Shown in pieces: positions 33,582-45,201 of a stretch of 64,000 nt of DNA. Position numbers and translations under genes: made by a program. The DNA is from Oscillospiraceae bacterium. Lineage in GTDB: Bacteria > Bacillota > Clostridia > Oscillospirales > Ruminococcaceae. The stretch covers positions 18,218 through 82,217 of the forward strand of contig JAFUNR010000003.1 of the NCBI GenBank assembly GCA_017472965.1, written 5' to 3'. How positions within the stretch are numbered: the stretch's first letter is position 1; every line of letters starts with the position of its first letter. The notes below the pieces were generated by a model. The model did not search any database. It saw only the letters and a list, made by a program, of their open reading frames with translations, and was not told where the DNA came from.

Positions 33582-34112
33582 TTATCTCCTGAAAGCACGG
33601 GGCGGCCGTGGATCGGCAGGCTTTTCACACAGGGCCTTTTCATACCAGTGCACATCCAGCCAACGGCCGGATTTGTAGCCGGTGGCCGGAAATGTGGCGA
33701 GATAGGTATACCCCATCGCCTTATGAAAGGCAAGGCTGCCGGTGTTTTCACCGGTGATCAGCGCATACAGGGTACAGTAGCCGCATTCCTGCAGCAGCTG
33801 CTCCAGTCTTTGGTACAGTGCCCTGCCAATACCCTGTCCGTGCGCTTCTTTACACAGATAGATGGATACATCCGCATCCCACTGGTACGCAGTGCGCTCA
33901 AAGGCGCGGGAAGCATACGCATAGCCCACCACGCGGCCGTCACACTCGGCGACCAGCCAGGGGTACCGGGTCGTGATCGCTTCAAAGCGAGCGGTAAATT
34001 CCTGCAGAGAGGGGGTTTCGTATTCAAAGCTGGCGGTGGAACACTCCACATAGGGGCGGTAGATCTCCAGCATAGCGGGCACATCCCGCACATCGGCAAG
34101 GCGAAGCTGCAT
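33582..34112 (-). CDS. GNAT family N-acetyltransferase (phosphinothricin-acetyltransferase-like)
   Basis: A 176-residue cytoplasmic acetyltransferase. The start M-Q-L-R-L-A-D-V-R-D-V-P-A-M-L-E-I-Y and the block S-T-A-S-F-E-Y-E-T-P near residue 30 are those of the Pat/YncA-like group that acetylates small amines or amino-acid analogues. The acetyl-CoA loop is H-G-Q-G-I-G-R-A-L-Y near residue 97. AAAGGAA lies eight bases before the ATG. It starts 24 bases after the RmlD-like gene, so the two form an operon. Confidence 0.9.
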   Translation of the reverse strand: MQLRLADVRDVPAMLEIYRPYVECSTASFEYETPSLQEFTARFEAITTRYPWLVAECDGRVVGYAYASRAFERTAYQWDADVSIYLCKEAHGQGIGRALYQRLEQLLQECGYCTLYALITGENTGSLAFHKAMGYTYLATFPATGYKSGRWLDVHWYEKALCEKPADPRPPRAFRR

Positions 34113-34136
34113 GATCGGGTTCCTTTCTGTTCTATA

Positions 34137-34991
34137 TTACAGCACGGCTCGCAGTGCACGGCAAAGCCCCTGCTGTGTATCCTCAAAAACAATGCCGCAG
34201 GCGGATGCACGGGTGCAGTCCATGCGGATATCCCGCGGAGCGGCGGCAAAGGCCTGCTCATCCGGCCGCAGACGGGCAAGCGCATCCGCAAGGCCCAGCG
34301 CTCCGAACACTTTCTGTAGAGTATGGAAGGTATCCTCCCCGCCCGGTGCACCAAAATTGTATACGCCGCCCTCCAGCGAAAGCGCCGCAGGAAGCGCACT
34401 TACCACCGCATTCACATCGGTGATACCGCGCCGGTCATAAACCGGCAGACACAGGGGCAGGCTTTCATCCCGCAGCGCAGTCAGCAGCATTGTCATAAAG
34501 CTGCCGTGCTCCGCCGGCTGCGGCACGGCATCGTACATCCACGAAAGCCGCAGGCACACACCATCAGGACAGTGCCCCAGCCAGAGGCGCTCTGCCTGCA
34601 GCTTCTGCTGTGCATAAGCATGGGAGGGCATCAGCAGTTCATCCTCGCGGTGTGGGGCAGGCAGTATGCTGCCCGCATACACCTGATCCGAGCTGCAGAG
34701 CACCGCTTTTATCCCCAGCATCCGGCAGGCAAAGGCCACATTTTCCGCTCCCTGCACATTGATAAGCGCCGTGCCCTGCGGATCACTGCGGCAGGCGCCG
34801 GTATCCGAAACTGCGGCGCAGTGCAGCACCGCCTGCGGTTTATACTGCAGCATCCGGCGGCGCACCTCAGAGGCATCGGTGATATCCATTTCCGCGTGGG
34901 CGGGGGCGATCACCTGCCAGCCCAGTGCACGAAAATGTGCGGCAGCGCGACGGCCCAGAAAGCCGCTTGCTCCGGTGATAAGGATCCTCAC
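34137..34991 (-). CDS. NAD(P)-dependent sugar-nucleotide reductase-like protein (RmlD/extended SDR)
   Basis: A 284-residue Rossmann-fold enzyme. The dinucleotide site is G-A-S-G-F-L-G near residue 7, followed by L-H-C-A-A-V-S-D and a catalytic Y-A-Q-Q-K near 130; the Ser partner is in L-C-S-S-D-Q-V-Y. The layout matches dTDP-4-dehydrorhamnose reductase-like proteins and the SAM-synthetase beta-subunit-like subgroup. No other rhamnose genes are near, so a rhamnose role is uncertain. The start is a GTG with AAGGAGG about nine bases upstream. The GNAT gene follows after 24 bases. Confidence 0.82.
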   Translation of the reverse strand: MRILITGASGFLGRRAAAHFRALGWQVIAPAHAEMDITDASEVRRRMLQYKPQAVLHCAAVSDTGACRSDPQGTALINVQGAENVAFACRMLGIKAVLCSSDQVYAGSILPAPHREDELLMPSHAYAQQKLQAERLWLGHCPDGVCLRLSWMYDAVPQPAEHGSFMTMLLTALRDESLPLCLPVYDRRGITDVNAVVSALPAALSLEGGVYNFGAPGGEDTFHTLQKVFGALGLADALARLRPDEQAFAAAPRDIRMDCTRASACGIVFEDTQQGLCRALRAVL

Positions 34992-35019
34992 AGCCTGTCC
35001 TCCTTTTTTCGGGTAAAGA

Positions 35020-35045
35020 GAGCTGCCGCAGCATACCGGCAGCTC
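35020..35045 (-). terminator. terminator of the DUF4830 gene
   Basis: GAGCTGCCG (35020-35028) pairs with CGGCAGCTC (35037-35045). The T run is clear on plus but weak on minus, where the upstream gene ends 31 bases earlier. Confidence 0.55.
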
Positions 35046-35075
35046 CGCTTTTTAAGTGTGTTTTTACAGCAGGCT

Positions 35076-35861
35076 TCATTCGATGGGATAGATATCCGCC
35101 TGTTCGCCCTGCGCTTCGGCGGCGGTTTCGGCAGCGGGAGATTCCTGCTCTGCCGTCACCGGGGAATCCCCCATGGGATCCTGCGCAGCGGCAGGCTGGC
35201 CCGGATCAGCCGCACACTCCGGCGCGGCATCATAGACCGCCGTTTCCACAGCTGTTTCAACAGCCGCTTCCCCGGCAGCCCCGATGGAAGCTTCCATGGC
35301 AGCATCCGGCGCTGCGGTTTCCGCAGCCGGCAGACCCGCCGTTTCCACCGCAGCATCGCTCTCTGTCTGCGGCAGCAGTGTCTGAATATCCAGCGTGGCA
35401 CGCAGACTGATCACCTCGCCACTGGGCTGGTAAAGCAGGTAACCACCGATCACCTTGGAATTGCGCACCAGCAGTACGGCATAGGCAGTCTGGTTTTCCA
35501 CCGTGCGGTTGGGGCTTTGCAGCACCCATTTTTCCGCCAGCTTGCCCTTGTATTTGGCCAGATCCATACCGCTGTCCTGAATGACCTCGTTGAAAGCCTG
35601 AAAACTCTTATCAAATTTTTTCGGGATGGTCACCTGCAGCACCTGTGCGGTGCCCACATCCACCTCCACCCCATAACCCAGCAGATAATTGGCCATGTCC
35701 TCAGCGCTTTTCACCGTATCGCCCGCCGCGGCTGCAGCGGTAGCACGGGCGCCGTCCGCCAGCGAATTCACCCCCAGCAGCACGGCGCAAAGCACCGCGG
35801 CACAGCCCAGCATAGCGGCAAAACGCCGCAGACTGCCCTTGTGTACCGTCACCATAAACAT
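35076..35861 (-). CDS. DUF4830 domain protein with Ala/Glu-rich tail
   Basis: A 261-residue protein. A hydrophobic segment at about 14-35 (F-A-A-M-L-G-C-A-A-V-L-C-A-V-L-L) is a signal peptide or anchor. Residues about 50-145 match DUF4830: A-E-D-M-A-N-Y-L-L-G-Y-G-V-E-V, I-P-K-K-F-D-K-S-F-Q-A-F-N, D-L-A-K-Y-K-G-K. From about 160 to the end the sequence is almost only Ala, Glu, Asp, Gly and Pro, so it is probably an unstructured acidic tail outside the membrane. The ATG at 35861 has GGGGAGGG seven bases upstream; the ATG two codons later is also possible. The function is unknown. The gene lies just after the ATP synthase operon terminator. Confidence 0.75.
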   Translation of the reverse strand: MFMVTVHKGSLRRFAAMLGCAAVLCAVLLGVNSLADGARATAAAAAGDTVKSAEDMANYLLGYGVEVDVGTAQVLQVTIPKKFDKSFQAFNEVIQDSGMDLAKYKGKLAEKWVLQSPNRTVENQTAYAVLLVRNSKVIGGYLLYQPSGEVISLRATLDIQTLLPQTESDAAVETAGLPAAETAAPDAAMEASIGAAGEAAVETAVETAVYDAAPECAADPGQPAAAQDPMGDSPVTAEQESPAAETAAEAQGEQADIYPIE

Positions 35862-35913
35862 CGTCCACCCTCCCCTTTGCATACGCGGGCGCGCCCGCAC
35901 AGTATCCGGATGC

Positions 35914-35955
35914 AAAAAGGGAGGCCAAAGCGCATCGCTGCATCTTTGACTTCCC
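35914..35955 (-). terminator. terminator of the ATP synthase operon
   Basis: GGGAGGCCAAAG (35919-35930) pairs with CTTTGACTTCCC (35944-35955) using two wobble pairs, followed by TTTTT on the minus strand (35918-35914). It lies about 50 bases after the atpC stop. Confidence 0.75.
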
Positions 35956-36003
35956 TTTGCTGGTACTATATGCACGGGGCAGGCGATTTAGCACGGTGCG
36001 CTT

Positions 36004-36417
36004 TCAGCGTTCATCCACGGTTTCAGCCACGCGCAGCCGCAGCTCGGCCCGGCGCAGGCGCTCCTGCAGCGAGGCTTTCTGCGCCGCATCAAGACTGCCG
36101 GCAGCCAGCGCATCCTGTGCGCGCTGACAGGCTGCGCGGGCCCGGTCGGTATCGATATCCTCCGCCCACTCAAAGGTGGCGGCAATCAGTCGCGTGGTAC
36201 TGCCCACACTGAACAACCCGCCACAGCAGGCTGCAAGCCGTTCGCTGCCGTCCGGCAGTACCACGCGGCATTCACCCACACCCACAGCGGTGGCATAGGG
36301 CACATGACCGGCCATGACCGCCACATCGCCTTCGATGGTGCGCAGACGGATCATCTGTGCCTCGCCGTCAAAACGGCCGCCCTCCGGCGTGACGATCTGC
36401 AGAGAAAAGTTTTTCAT
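36004..36417 (-). CDS. atpC: ATP synthase F1 epsilon subunit
   Basis: A 137-residue subunit of the F1 central stalk that couples rotation and inhibits wasteful hydrolysis. The N-terminal beta sandwich shows F-S-L-Q-I-V-T-P-E-G and I-R-L-R-T-I-E-G-D-V-A-V-M-A-G-H near residue 24; the C-terminal half is the expected helical hairpin, rich in Arg, Ala and Gln. It is the last gene of the operon, 33 bases after atpD, and is followed by a terminator. Confidence 0.95.
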   Translation of the reverse strand: MKNFSLQIVTPEGGRFDGEAQMIRLRTIEGDVAVMAGHVPYATAVGVGECRVVLPDGSERLAACCGGLFSVGSTTRLIAATFEWAEDIDTDRARAACQRAQDALAAGSLDAAQKASLQERLRRAELRLRVAETVDER

Positions 36418-36450
36418 CCGGTGTCCTCCTTTGCTGTCGGTCTGCGCCGA

Positions 36451-37866
<1,416 letters not shown>

Positions 37867-37910
37867 TTACGCCGGAAGCTCCGGCAAACATTATGCTGTC
37901 TTGCAGCGGG

Positions 37911-38750
37911 TCACAGACCTGCGCCGGCCACGATCTCGGTGATCTCCTGCGTGATGGCGGCCTGTCTGGCGCGGTTGTAATGCAGGCTCAGCTCACTGAT
38001 CATGGCATCGGCGTTTTTGCTGGCCGAATCCATAGCGGTGCGGCGGGCGCCCAGCTCACTGGCAAAGCTTTCGCACACGGCGCACCACAGCACGCCGGCC
38101 AGATAATCCGGCACGATGGCATCATACACCTCTTCGGGGCCGGGCTCACACACCAGCGCCCCGCCGGTCTTTGTGCCGGGAGCACGCAGCGGCAGCAGCG
38201 GCAATACGGCGGGCTGCTGGCTGAGCATGGATACAAAATTGGTATACACCACGTTTACTTCGTCAAATTCGCCGGCAAGGTAACCTCTTGCCAGACGATC
38301 GCCCAGCGCGGCACAATCCTCGGCGGTCAGATCCTCGATCATGGTGAAATCCGAGGTGACAGCCGGAATACCGCGGCGGGCAAAATATTCGGCGGAACGG
38401 CGGCCGATGGGGGCCACGCAGCATTCCTTGCCCTGCATGGCAGTCAGCGCAGTTTTGAAAACATTGCTGTTATAGCCGCCGGCAAGGCCGCGGTCACCTG
38501 CGATCACCACCCAGCAGCTGCGCCTGACTTCGCGCTGCTGCATGAAGGGGGAGGAAAAATCGCCGGCACCGGCGGCAATATCCGCCATGGCTGCGTGCAG
38601 CGCGGCAAAATAGGGGCGGCTTTTTTCGGCGCGCTCCTTGGCGCGGCGCAGCTTGGAGGATGCCACCATCTCCATGGCTTTGGTGATCTGGCGCGTGCTC
38701 TCCACGCTGTGGATCCGCGATTTGATGTCTTTCATCGAAGCTCCCGCCAT
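37911..38750 (-). CDS. atpG: ATP synthase F1 gamma subunit
   Basis: A 279-residue rotor shaft. The N-terminal coiled coil M-K-D-I-K-S-R-I-H-S-V-E-S-T-R-Q-I-T-K-A-M and the C-terminal helix A-S-K-N-A-D-A-M-I-S-E-L-S-L-H-Y-N-R-A-R-Q-A-A-I-T are family signatures, with V-I-A-G-D-R-G-L-A-G-G-Y-N-S-N in the Rossmann domain. The ATG at 38750 adds five residues before M-K-D-I; the second ATG is also possible. It lies 44 bases after atpA. Confidence 0.97.
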   Translation of the reverse strand: MAGASMKDIKSRIHSVESTRQITKAMEMVASSKLRRAKERAEKSRPYFAALHAAMADIAAGAGDFSSPFMQQREVRRSCWVVIAGDRGLAGGYNSNVFKTALTAMQGKECCVAPIGRRSAEYFARRGIPAVTSDFTMIEDLTAEDCAALGDRLARGYLAGEFDEVNVVYTNFVSMLSQQPAVLPLLPLRAPGTKTGGALVCEPGPEEVYDAIVPDYLAGVLWCAVCESFASELGARRTAMDSASKNADAMISELSLHYNRARQAAITQEITEIVAGAGL

Positions 38751-38794
38751 CCGTCCTCACTTCCTTTCTGCGGCGGTTTGCATATGTCGCGGGC

Positions 38795-40859
<2,065 letters not shown>

Positions 40860-40863
<4 letters not shown>

Positions 40864-41360
40864 ACGCCGTCACCCAGACCGTCAATGAAACTGTCGATCA
40901 GATCGCTCTGGTCGGCATCGGTCAGTTCACGGCCCACCACCTTGCCGGCAATGGCCATGGCAAGGCCGGAGATCTCGTTCTTTGCATCGTTGACAGCTTT
41001 TTTCTTTTCCTGCTCGATGTCGGCGCCGGCCTTTTCCATGATGGCAGCGGCAGCGGCATTTGCCTGACGGATGATCTCCTCCTCACGGCTCTGGCCGCGG
41101 GCAGTTGCCTCCCGCAGGATGCGCTCACCGGCAGCGCGGGCATCCTCCAGCTTTTCCTGATACTCAGCCTGCATCTCCAGCGCATTGGCGCGGGCGGCAT
41201 CGGCCTCGTCATACATGGTGTCGATCTCCTCCTGCCGGGCATCGATCATATTCTTGACCGGCACAAACAGAAAAAGCTTCATCACATACACAAGCGCCAG
41301 CGTATTGAGCAGGATGAACAACGCAGTCCAGGGGTTTACGCCAATAAAGCTTTCAAACAC
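40860..41360 (-). CDS. atpF: ATP synthase Fo b subunit
   Basis: A 166-residue stator subunit: one membrane helix near residues 10-30 (W-T-A-L-F-I-L-L-N-T-L-A-L-V), then a long charged helix for dimerisation and binding to delta. The start is a GTG with AAAGGAGCAGGGG upstream. It overlaps atpH by four bases and lies 39 bases after atpE. Confidence 0.95.
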
Positions 41361-41399
41361 TTCCCCTGCTCCTTTCTACATTGGTTGCGGCGTTTCCGA

Positions 41400-41690
<291 letters not shown>

Positions 41691-42596
41691 TTATTCCTCT
41701 GCCGCAGCCTCTTCGGGAGGCGGGCAGGAGTTTGCAATATAAACCATGGTCAGCAGCGTAAAAACATACGCCTGTACAAAACCGGAGAACAGGTCAAAAT
41801 ACACCGACAGCACCGCCGGAATACCAAAGGCCAGCACCGGCACGCCGGAGAGCAGCCCCAGCGCCTGCAGCAGGCCGAAAAAGCCCAACACACCGCACAC
41901 CGCACCCAAGAACACATGCAGCTTTTTATGGGTCTTTTTCTTCCACAGCACCAGCAGCGCAGCACCTGCCGCCAGCAACACCGCCGGCACAAGCCAGCCG
42001 CTGCCCGCGATCAGCCCCAGCACCAGATCGGAAAGCAGGCTCAATGCCAGATACAGAATACTGGTGATAACACCGCCGCCCGCCACATTGCCGAAGTGAC
42101 GGAACGCCATGGAAACCGGCTGTGCGATCTCCGAGATGATATTCATGGGAGTCATGACCACGATGGGCTCGGTAAAGCCCTTCAGCCAGCCCAGCAGACC
42201 GTTGTTTTTGATATTGTTGTACCAGATGATCACCGTCACCATCACAGCCCATGTCAGCGTACAGGAAAGATCCGCCGTGACTGACCTCAAAAAGCCTGTC
42301 AGACCGATAAAGCTGCCGCAGATACTGCTCAGGAAAATAGTGCCGATGAAGGGAGCCCAGTGCAGATTGTGTGCGCCCATGGATTCCTCCACCATGCCGT
42401 ACAGCATGGAAACGCCCTTTTCCACCAGCACCTGCACCCTGCCGGGCCGGGTTTTGAGCCCCTTGCCCAGCTTGACGGCGGCAAACATCAGCAACGCTGT
42501 CACAAGCAGCGAGGAGACCGTGGTCTGCGTGATGGGGATCCCGCCGAAAATCGGAATGGTAAAGTATACGAATGCACCCGTTACATCAAGATTCAT
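41691..42596 (-). CDS. atpB: ATP synthase Fo a subunit with extra internal segment
   Basis: A 301-residue membrane subunit that forms the ion half-channels. The essential Arg lies in Q-P-V-S-M-A-F-R-H-F-G-N-V-A-G-G near residue 165, and the last helix is D-L-F-S-G-F-V-Q-A-Y-V-F-T-L-L-T-M-V-Y-I. Between them lies an insert of about 55-60 residues with a basic W-K-K-K-T-H-K-K-L-H loop and additional hydrophobic stretches, which makes the protein longer than usual. Its ATG overlaps the stop of atpI by four bases, so translation is coupled. Confidence 0.95.
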   Translation of the reverse strand: MNLDVTGAFVYFTIPIFGGIPITQTTVSSLLVTALLMFAAVKLGKGLKTRPGRVQVLVEKGVSMLYGMVEESMGAHNLHWAPFIGTIFLSSICGSFIGLTGFLRSVTADLSCTLTWAVMVTVIIWYNNIKNNGLLGWLKGFTEPIVVMTPMNIISEIAQPVSMAFRHFGNVAGGGVITSILYLALSLLSDLVLGLIAGSGWLVPAVLLAAGAALLVLWKKKTHKKLHVFLGAVCGVLGFFGLLQALGLLSGVPVLAFGIPAVLSVYFDLFSGFVQAYVFTLLTMVYIANSCPPPEEAAAEE

Positions 42597-42997
42597 TGCT
42601 TCGCTTCACCTGACTTTCTGAAAAACTCCGCCACCGTGATGGTGGGCCGGACAAAGGCCAGCGGCAGCACCGCCGCCAACACATTACAAAGGCCGCTTTT
42701 GACAAAGGCGAACAGCGCCACACAAAGCACGGCCAACCGCAGGATGTAGGACATCTTCACCAGCTTCTGACCGCCCTTCACATCGTCTGCCGCGGCCTTG
42801 TCCGCCGCCAGACTGGTGGTGACGGCCATGAAAAAGAAATTGCCCACAGCCAGTACCGCACCCACAATGCCGCCCAGCAGCACTGTTTGATCGAACCGGT
42901 CCAGCAATGCAAACACGCCGTACATTGCCGCCGTACAGACGATCTGCCCGACGGCGATGATGCCGGTCTCCTTCCATACGATCTTACGGGAATCCAT
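42593..42997 (-). CDS. atpI: ATP synthase subunit I-like protein
   Basis: A 134-residue protein with four hydrophobic segments and the layout of AtpI (UncI), an assembly helper for the c ring. The ATG at 42997 is preferred over the GTG at 43003, because GGGGAGGG would be too close to the GTG. It overlaps atpB by four bases and follows the AtpZ-like gene by 31 bases. AtpI is poorly conserved, so the identification rests on size, topology and position. Confidence 0.8.
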   Translation of the reverse strand: MDSRKIVWKETGIIAVGQIVCTAAMYGVFALLDRFDQTVLLGGIVGAVLAVGNFFFMAVTTSLAADKAAADDVKGGQKLVKMSYILRLAVLCVALFAFVKSGLCNVLAAVLPLAFVRPTITVAEFFRKSGEAKQ

Positions 42998-43028
42998 ATC
43001 CACCCTCCCCGGATGCCTGCCGCTCCAT

Positions 43029-43271
43029 TCAGCGGCGCGGCGGCGTTTTTTTCTCTTTTTTATCGCGGCTCATCAGCTCCATGGCTTTCAGCGAATACCG
43101 CAGGCCGTCGACAGCTCCTGCAATGCCCAGCACCGCGCCGGCGATGATTACCCACGCGCCCAGCTGGTATCGCTCCCGCAGCCAGACCGCCAGCCAGATA
43201 AAGCCGCCCATGGGCAGCGCAATGGAAAAGCCCAGCTGCGTCAGCCAGACGATCAGGCTCAATTCCTTCAT
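43029..43271 (-). CDS. AtpZ/AtpI-like small membrane protein, first gene of the atp operon
   Basis: An 80-residue protein with two hydrophobic helices (L-I-V-W-L-T-Q-L-G-F-S-I-A-L-P-M and A-W-V-I-I-A-G-A-V-L-G-I-A-G-A-V-D) and a basic tail, matching the AtpZ/AtpI family found at the head of atp operons. AtpZ-type proteins are thought to help with assembly or with magnesium and calcium entry. The ATG at 43271 has GGAGG nine bases upstream and lies about 32 bases after the predicted transcription start. Confidence 0.8.
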   Translation of the reverse strand: MKELSLIVWLTQLGFSIALPMGGFIWLAVWLRERYQLGAWVIIAGAVLGIAGAVDGLRYSLKAMELMSRDKKEKKTPPRR

Positions 43272-43309
43272 TCCTGTCCTCCGTGTTGCATCAACACTGC
43301 ACATCATGT

Positions 43310-43338
43310 ATTATAGCACAGTTTTTACCGGATAACAA
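43310..43338 (-). promoter_or_regulatory. promoter of the ATP synthase operon
   Basis: Minus strand TTGTTA (43338-43333), 17-base spacer, TATAAT (43315-43310), preceded by TGC. The same bases also contain a plus-strand promoter-like pair, TTGCAT (43286-43291) and TATTAT (43309-43314). Confidence 0.85.
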
Positions 43339-43413
43339 TGCGAAATTCATGAATCCCGTACAGCAGGAATTAAGAAACGCGGCACGGAGCATTCCGTACC
43401 GCGTTAATTTTTT
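43321..43413 (+). ncRNA. possible small RNA divergent from the atp operon
   Basis: On the plus strand TTGCAT (43286-43291), 17 bases and TATTAT (43309-43314) could start a transcript near 43321. It would end at a 13-base stem-loop (43376-43388 with 43393-43405) followed by six T. No plus-strand gene precedes this terminator, which is why I list it. The stem may simply terminate the Dabb gene from the other side, although its T run on that strand is weak. Confidence 0.3.
43376..43413. terminator. terminator after the Dabb gene
   Basis: AACGCGGCACGGA (43376-43388) pairs with TCCGTACCGCGTT (43393-43405) with one mismatch. Six T follow on plus; on minus the tail is only TTCTTAATT. Confidence 0.75.
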
Positions 43414-43703
43414 CACACCTCGGCATCGATGGCAACGCTGGCGCTGCGCACGGCATGCATATAGGGCTTGACAGTTCCGCAGTGGTAGGGATCCTTCTGA
43501 TAGGCCTCCAGCGCAGCCGCATCATCCACAAACACCGTAAGCATCACATCGCAGGAGCGCTCGGAATGCAGAAAATCCACATCCACAGTGATATCCCGCA
43601 GCTGCGGCACATTGCCGCGCATCCCCAGCAGCACAGCCTTCGCTTCGGCGCACTTTTCGGGAGAGTTATCCTTCAGCTTGAAGCAGACCACATGCTTGAT
43701 CAT
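43413..43703 (-). CDS. Dabb (stress-responsive alpha/beta barrel) domain protein
   Basis: A 96-residue protein of the dimeric alpha/beta barrel family: the start M-I-K-H-V-V-C-F-K-L-K-D near residue 1, D-V-M-L-T-V-F-V-D-D-A-A-A-L-E-A-Y near 57 and H-C-G-T-V-K-P-Y near 76 are typical. Roles in the family range from sugar or polyketide binding to stress response; none is certain here. The ATG at 43703 has GGAGGGT eight bases upstream. It is the last gene of the arabinosidase cluster. Confidence 0.88.
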   Translation of the reverse strand: MIKHVVCFKLKDNSPEKCAEAKAVLLGMRGNVPQLRDITVDVDFLHSERSCDVMLTVFVDDAAALEAYQKDPYHCGTVKPYMHAVRSASVAIDAEV

Positions 43704-43819
43704 GGCGGCGACCCTCCTGCAATGCAAATACAAATGTATTATACTGTATGCCGCAGGAAAATGCAATCAAAAGATTCCTCAAAAAGCAAAACCTTTTACC
43801 GTGCCTTTCCGCAAAAGCT

Positions 43820-45103
43820 TCACGGATTGTTCAGCGGCTCGGCGAAGAAATGGAAGAAATCAACCCCAAGCTCGCAGCCGGGATCCGGCTTCAGCACCAG
43901 ACAGATATCCGCTGTATCCGGCAGCGGGCTATCAAATTCCACCGTGCCGTATACCACAGAATGCCAGCCGTAGTAATCCTTTGCCTGCACCGGCATGGTG
44001 CCCAGCAGCGGGCCGGTTTCATCGTTCAATCGCAGCTCAACGCTGCCGCCCTGCCCTTTGCCGCCGACGCAGCCGCCACGGAAAGAAAAGCCGATTTTTC
44101 CGGTCAGATTGCGCACCTTCGGGTATACAAGGCTCGCCTCTTCCGTGCAGCTGACCCAGAACCCTGCGATATCTCTGTTCTCTTTTTTCGTCACATTTTC
44201 GCCGCGCATGAACCACTCGGCCTCGATTTTGTTCCAGTCGGAATCGTACTGACCTACGCCATACTCATGGATCAGCGGATCGGTAACCAACTCGCCGTTT
44301 TCGCGGATGTGGGTATAGCAGATGCCGCTGGAACGATACTCGCCATAATGATCCACGATGGTGATGGCATTGAAAAGCTGACCATTCCATTCAAAATAGC
44401 TGGTGTGATCAATGCTCGCACCCGTATGCCCCATATAGGTATACGGCCCGTATACATTATCCGCTATCGCATAGAATCCGCCATAACTCAAATAGTATTT
44501 ATCACCGAATTTATTCAACGAGGCCTTGTCGTCCGCTTCGTGATTCAATTCAATGCGCCGGGGCTGCTCGGCCAGCGAGATCATATCCTTGTTCAGACGA
44601 GCGATGAAGTAGCCGCATCCCTCGCCATAAGCCCAGCTGGGACCACCGAATACAATATAATATTCGCCGTCATCATCTTTGAAAAGCGCAGGATCGTATT
44701 CCCGCGTGGTTGTCAGCGTACCATCCAGCAGCGGCCTGCCAAGCGCATCCTTGAAGGGGCCTGCGGGGGAATCCCCCACTGCCACACCGGTGGCACTGCC
44801 GCCATCGGAAAAATAGTAGTAGTATTTTCCGTCACGCTCAATGCAGTCCACCGCCCAACAGCAGGTGGATTCTCCCATAAAGGTATCCTCCGGATGCACC
44901 ACGCTCTCCAGCTGCCATTCCACACAGTCAGCACTGGACCAGATCTGCCAGTCTTTGGTACAAAAATGTTCGCTGCCGGGCATGGCATCGTGCGAAGCAT
45001 GCAGCCAGACACGGCCATCGAACACATGCATATGCGGATCGCACACACCCATGCGGGGAATGATCGGATTCTTTTTTGCCGTGATTTTCAGCTTTTCACC
45101 CAT
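43820..45103 (-). CDS. glycoside hydrolase family 43-like beta-propeller enzyme
   Basis: A 427-residue cytoplasmic enzyme. The five-bladed propeller starts with G-V-C-D-P-H-M-H-V-F-D-G-R-V-W-L near residue 19, whose Asp is the catalytic base, followed by E-Y-D-P-A-L-F-K-D-D-D-G-E-Y-Y-I-V near 134 and the late A-E-W-F-M-R-G-E-N. The last 120 residues look like a beta-sandwich binding domain. GH43 members are arabinofuranosidases, xylosidases or arabinanases, which fits the three GH51 genes upstream. AAGGAGG lies nine bases before the ATG. An AT-rich tract with two TATAAT-like boxes precedes the gene, so a separate promoter is possible. Confidence 0.88.
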   Translation of the reverse strand: MGEKLKITAKKNPIIPRMGVCDPHMHVFDGRVWLHASHDAMPGSEHFCTKDWQIWSSADCVEWQLESVVHPEDTFMGESTCCWAVDCIERDGKYYYYFSDGGSATGVAVGDSPAGPFKDALGRPLLDGTLTTTREYDPALFKDDDGEYYIVFGGPSWAYGEGCGYFIARLNKDMISLAEQPRRIELNHEADDKASLNKFGDKYYLSYGGFYAIADNVYGPYTYMGHTGASIDHTSYFEWNGQLFNAITIVDHYGEYRSSGICYTHIRENGELVTDPLIHEYGVGQYDSDWNKIEAEWFMRGENVTKKENRDIAGFWVSCTEEASLVYPKVRNLTGKIGFSFRGGCVGGKGQGGSVELRLNDETGPLLGTMPVQAKDYYGWHSVVYGTVEFDSPLPDTADICLVLKPDPGCELGVDFFHFFAEPLNNP

Positions 45104-45201
45104 AGTTGTATCCTCCTTCGCAAAACACGATTGCTATAACACACAGCACCGCTCGGATATATTATAATACATTATAACATATAATTGAGTTTTTTACCTG
45201 T

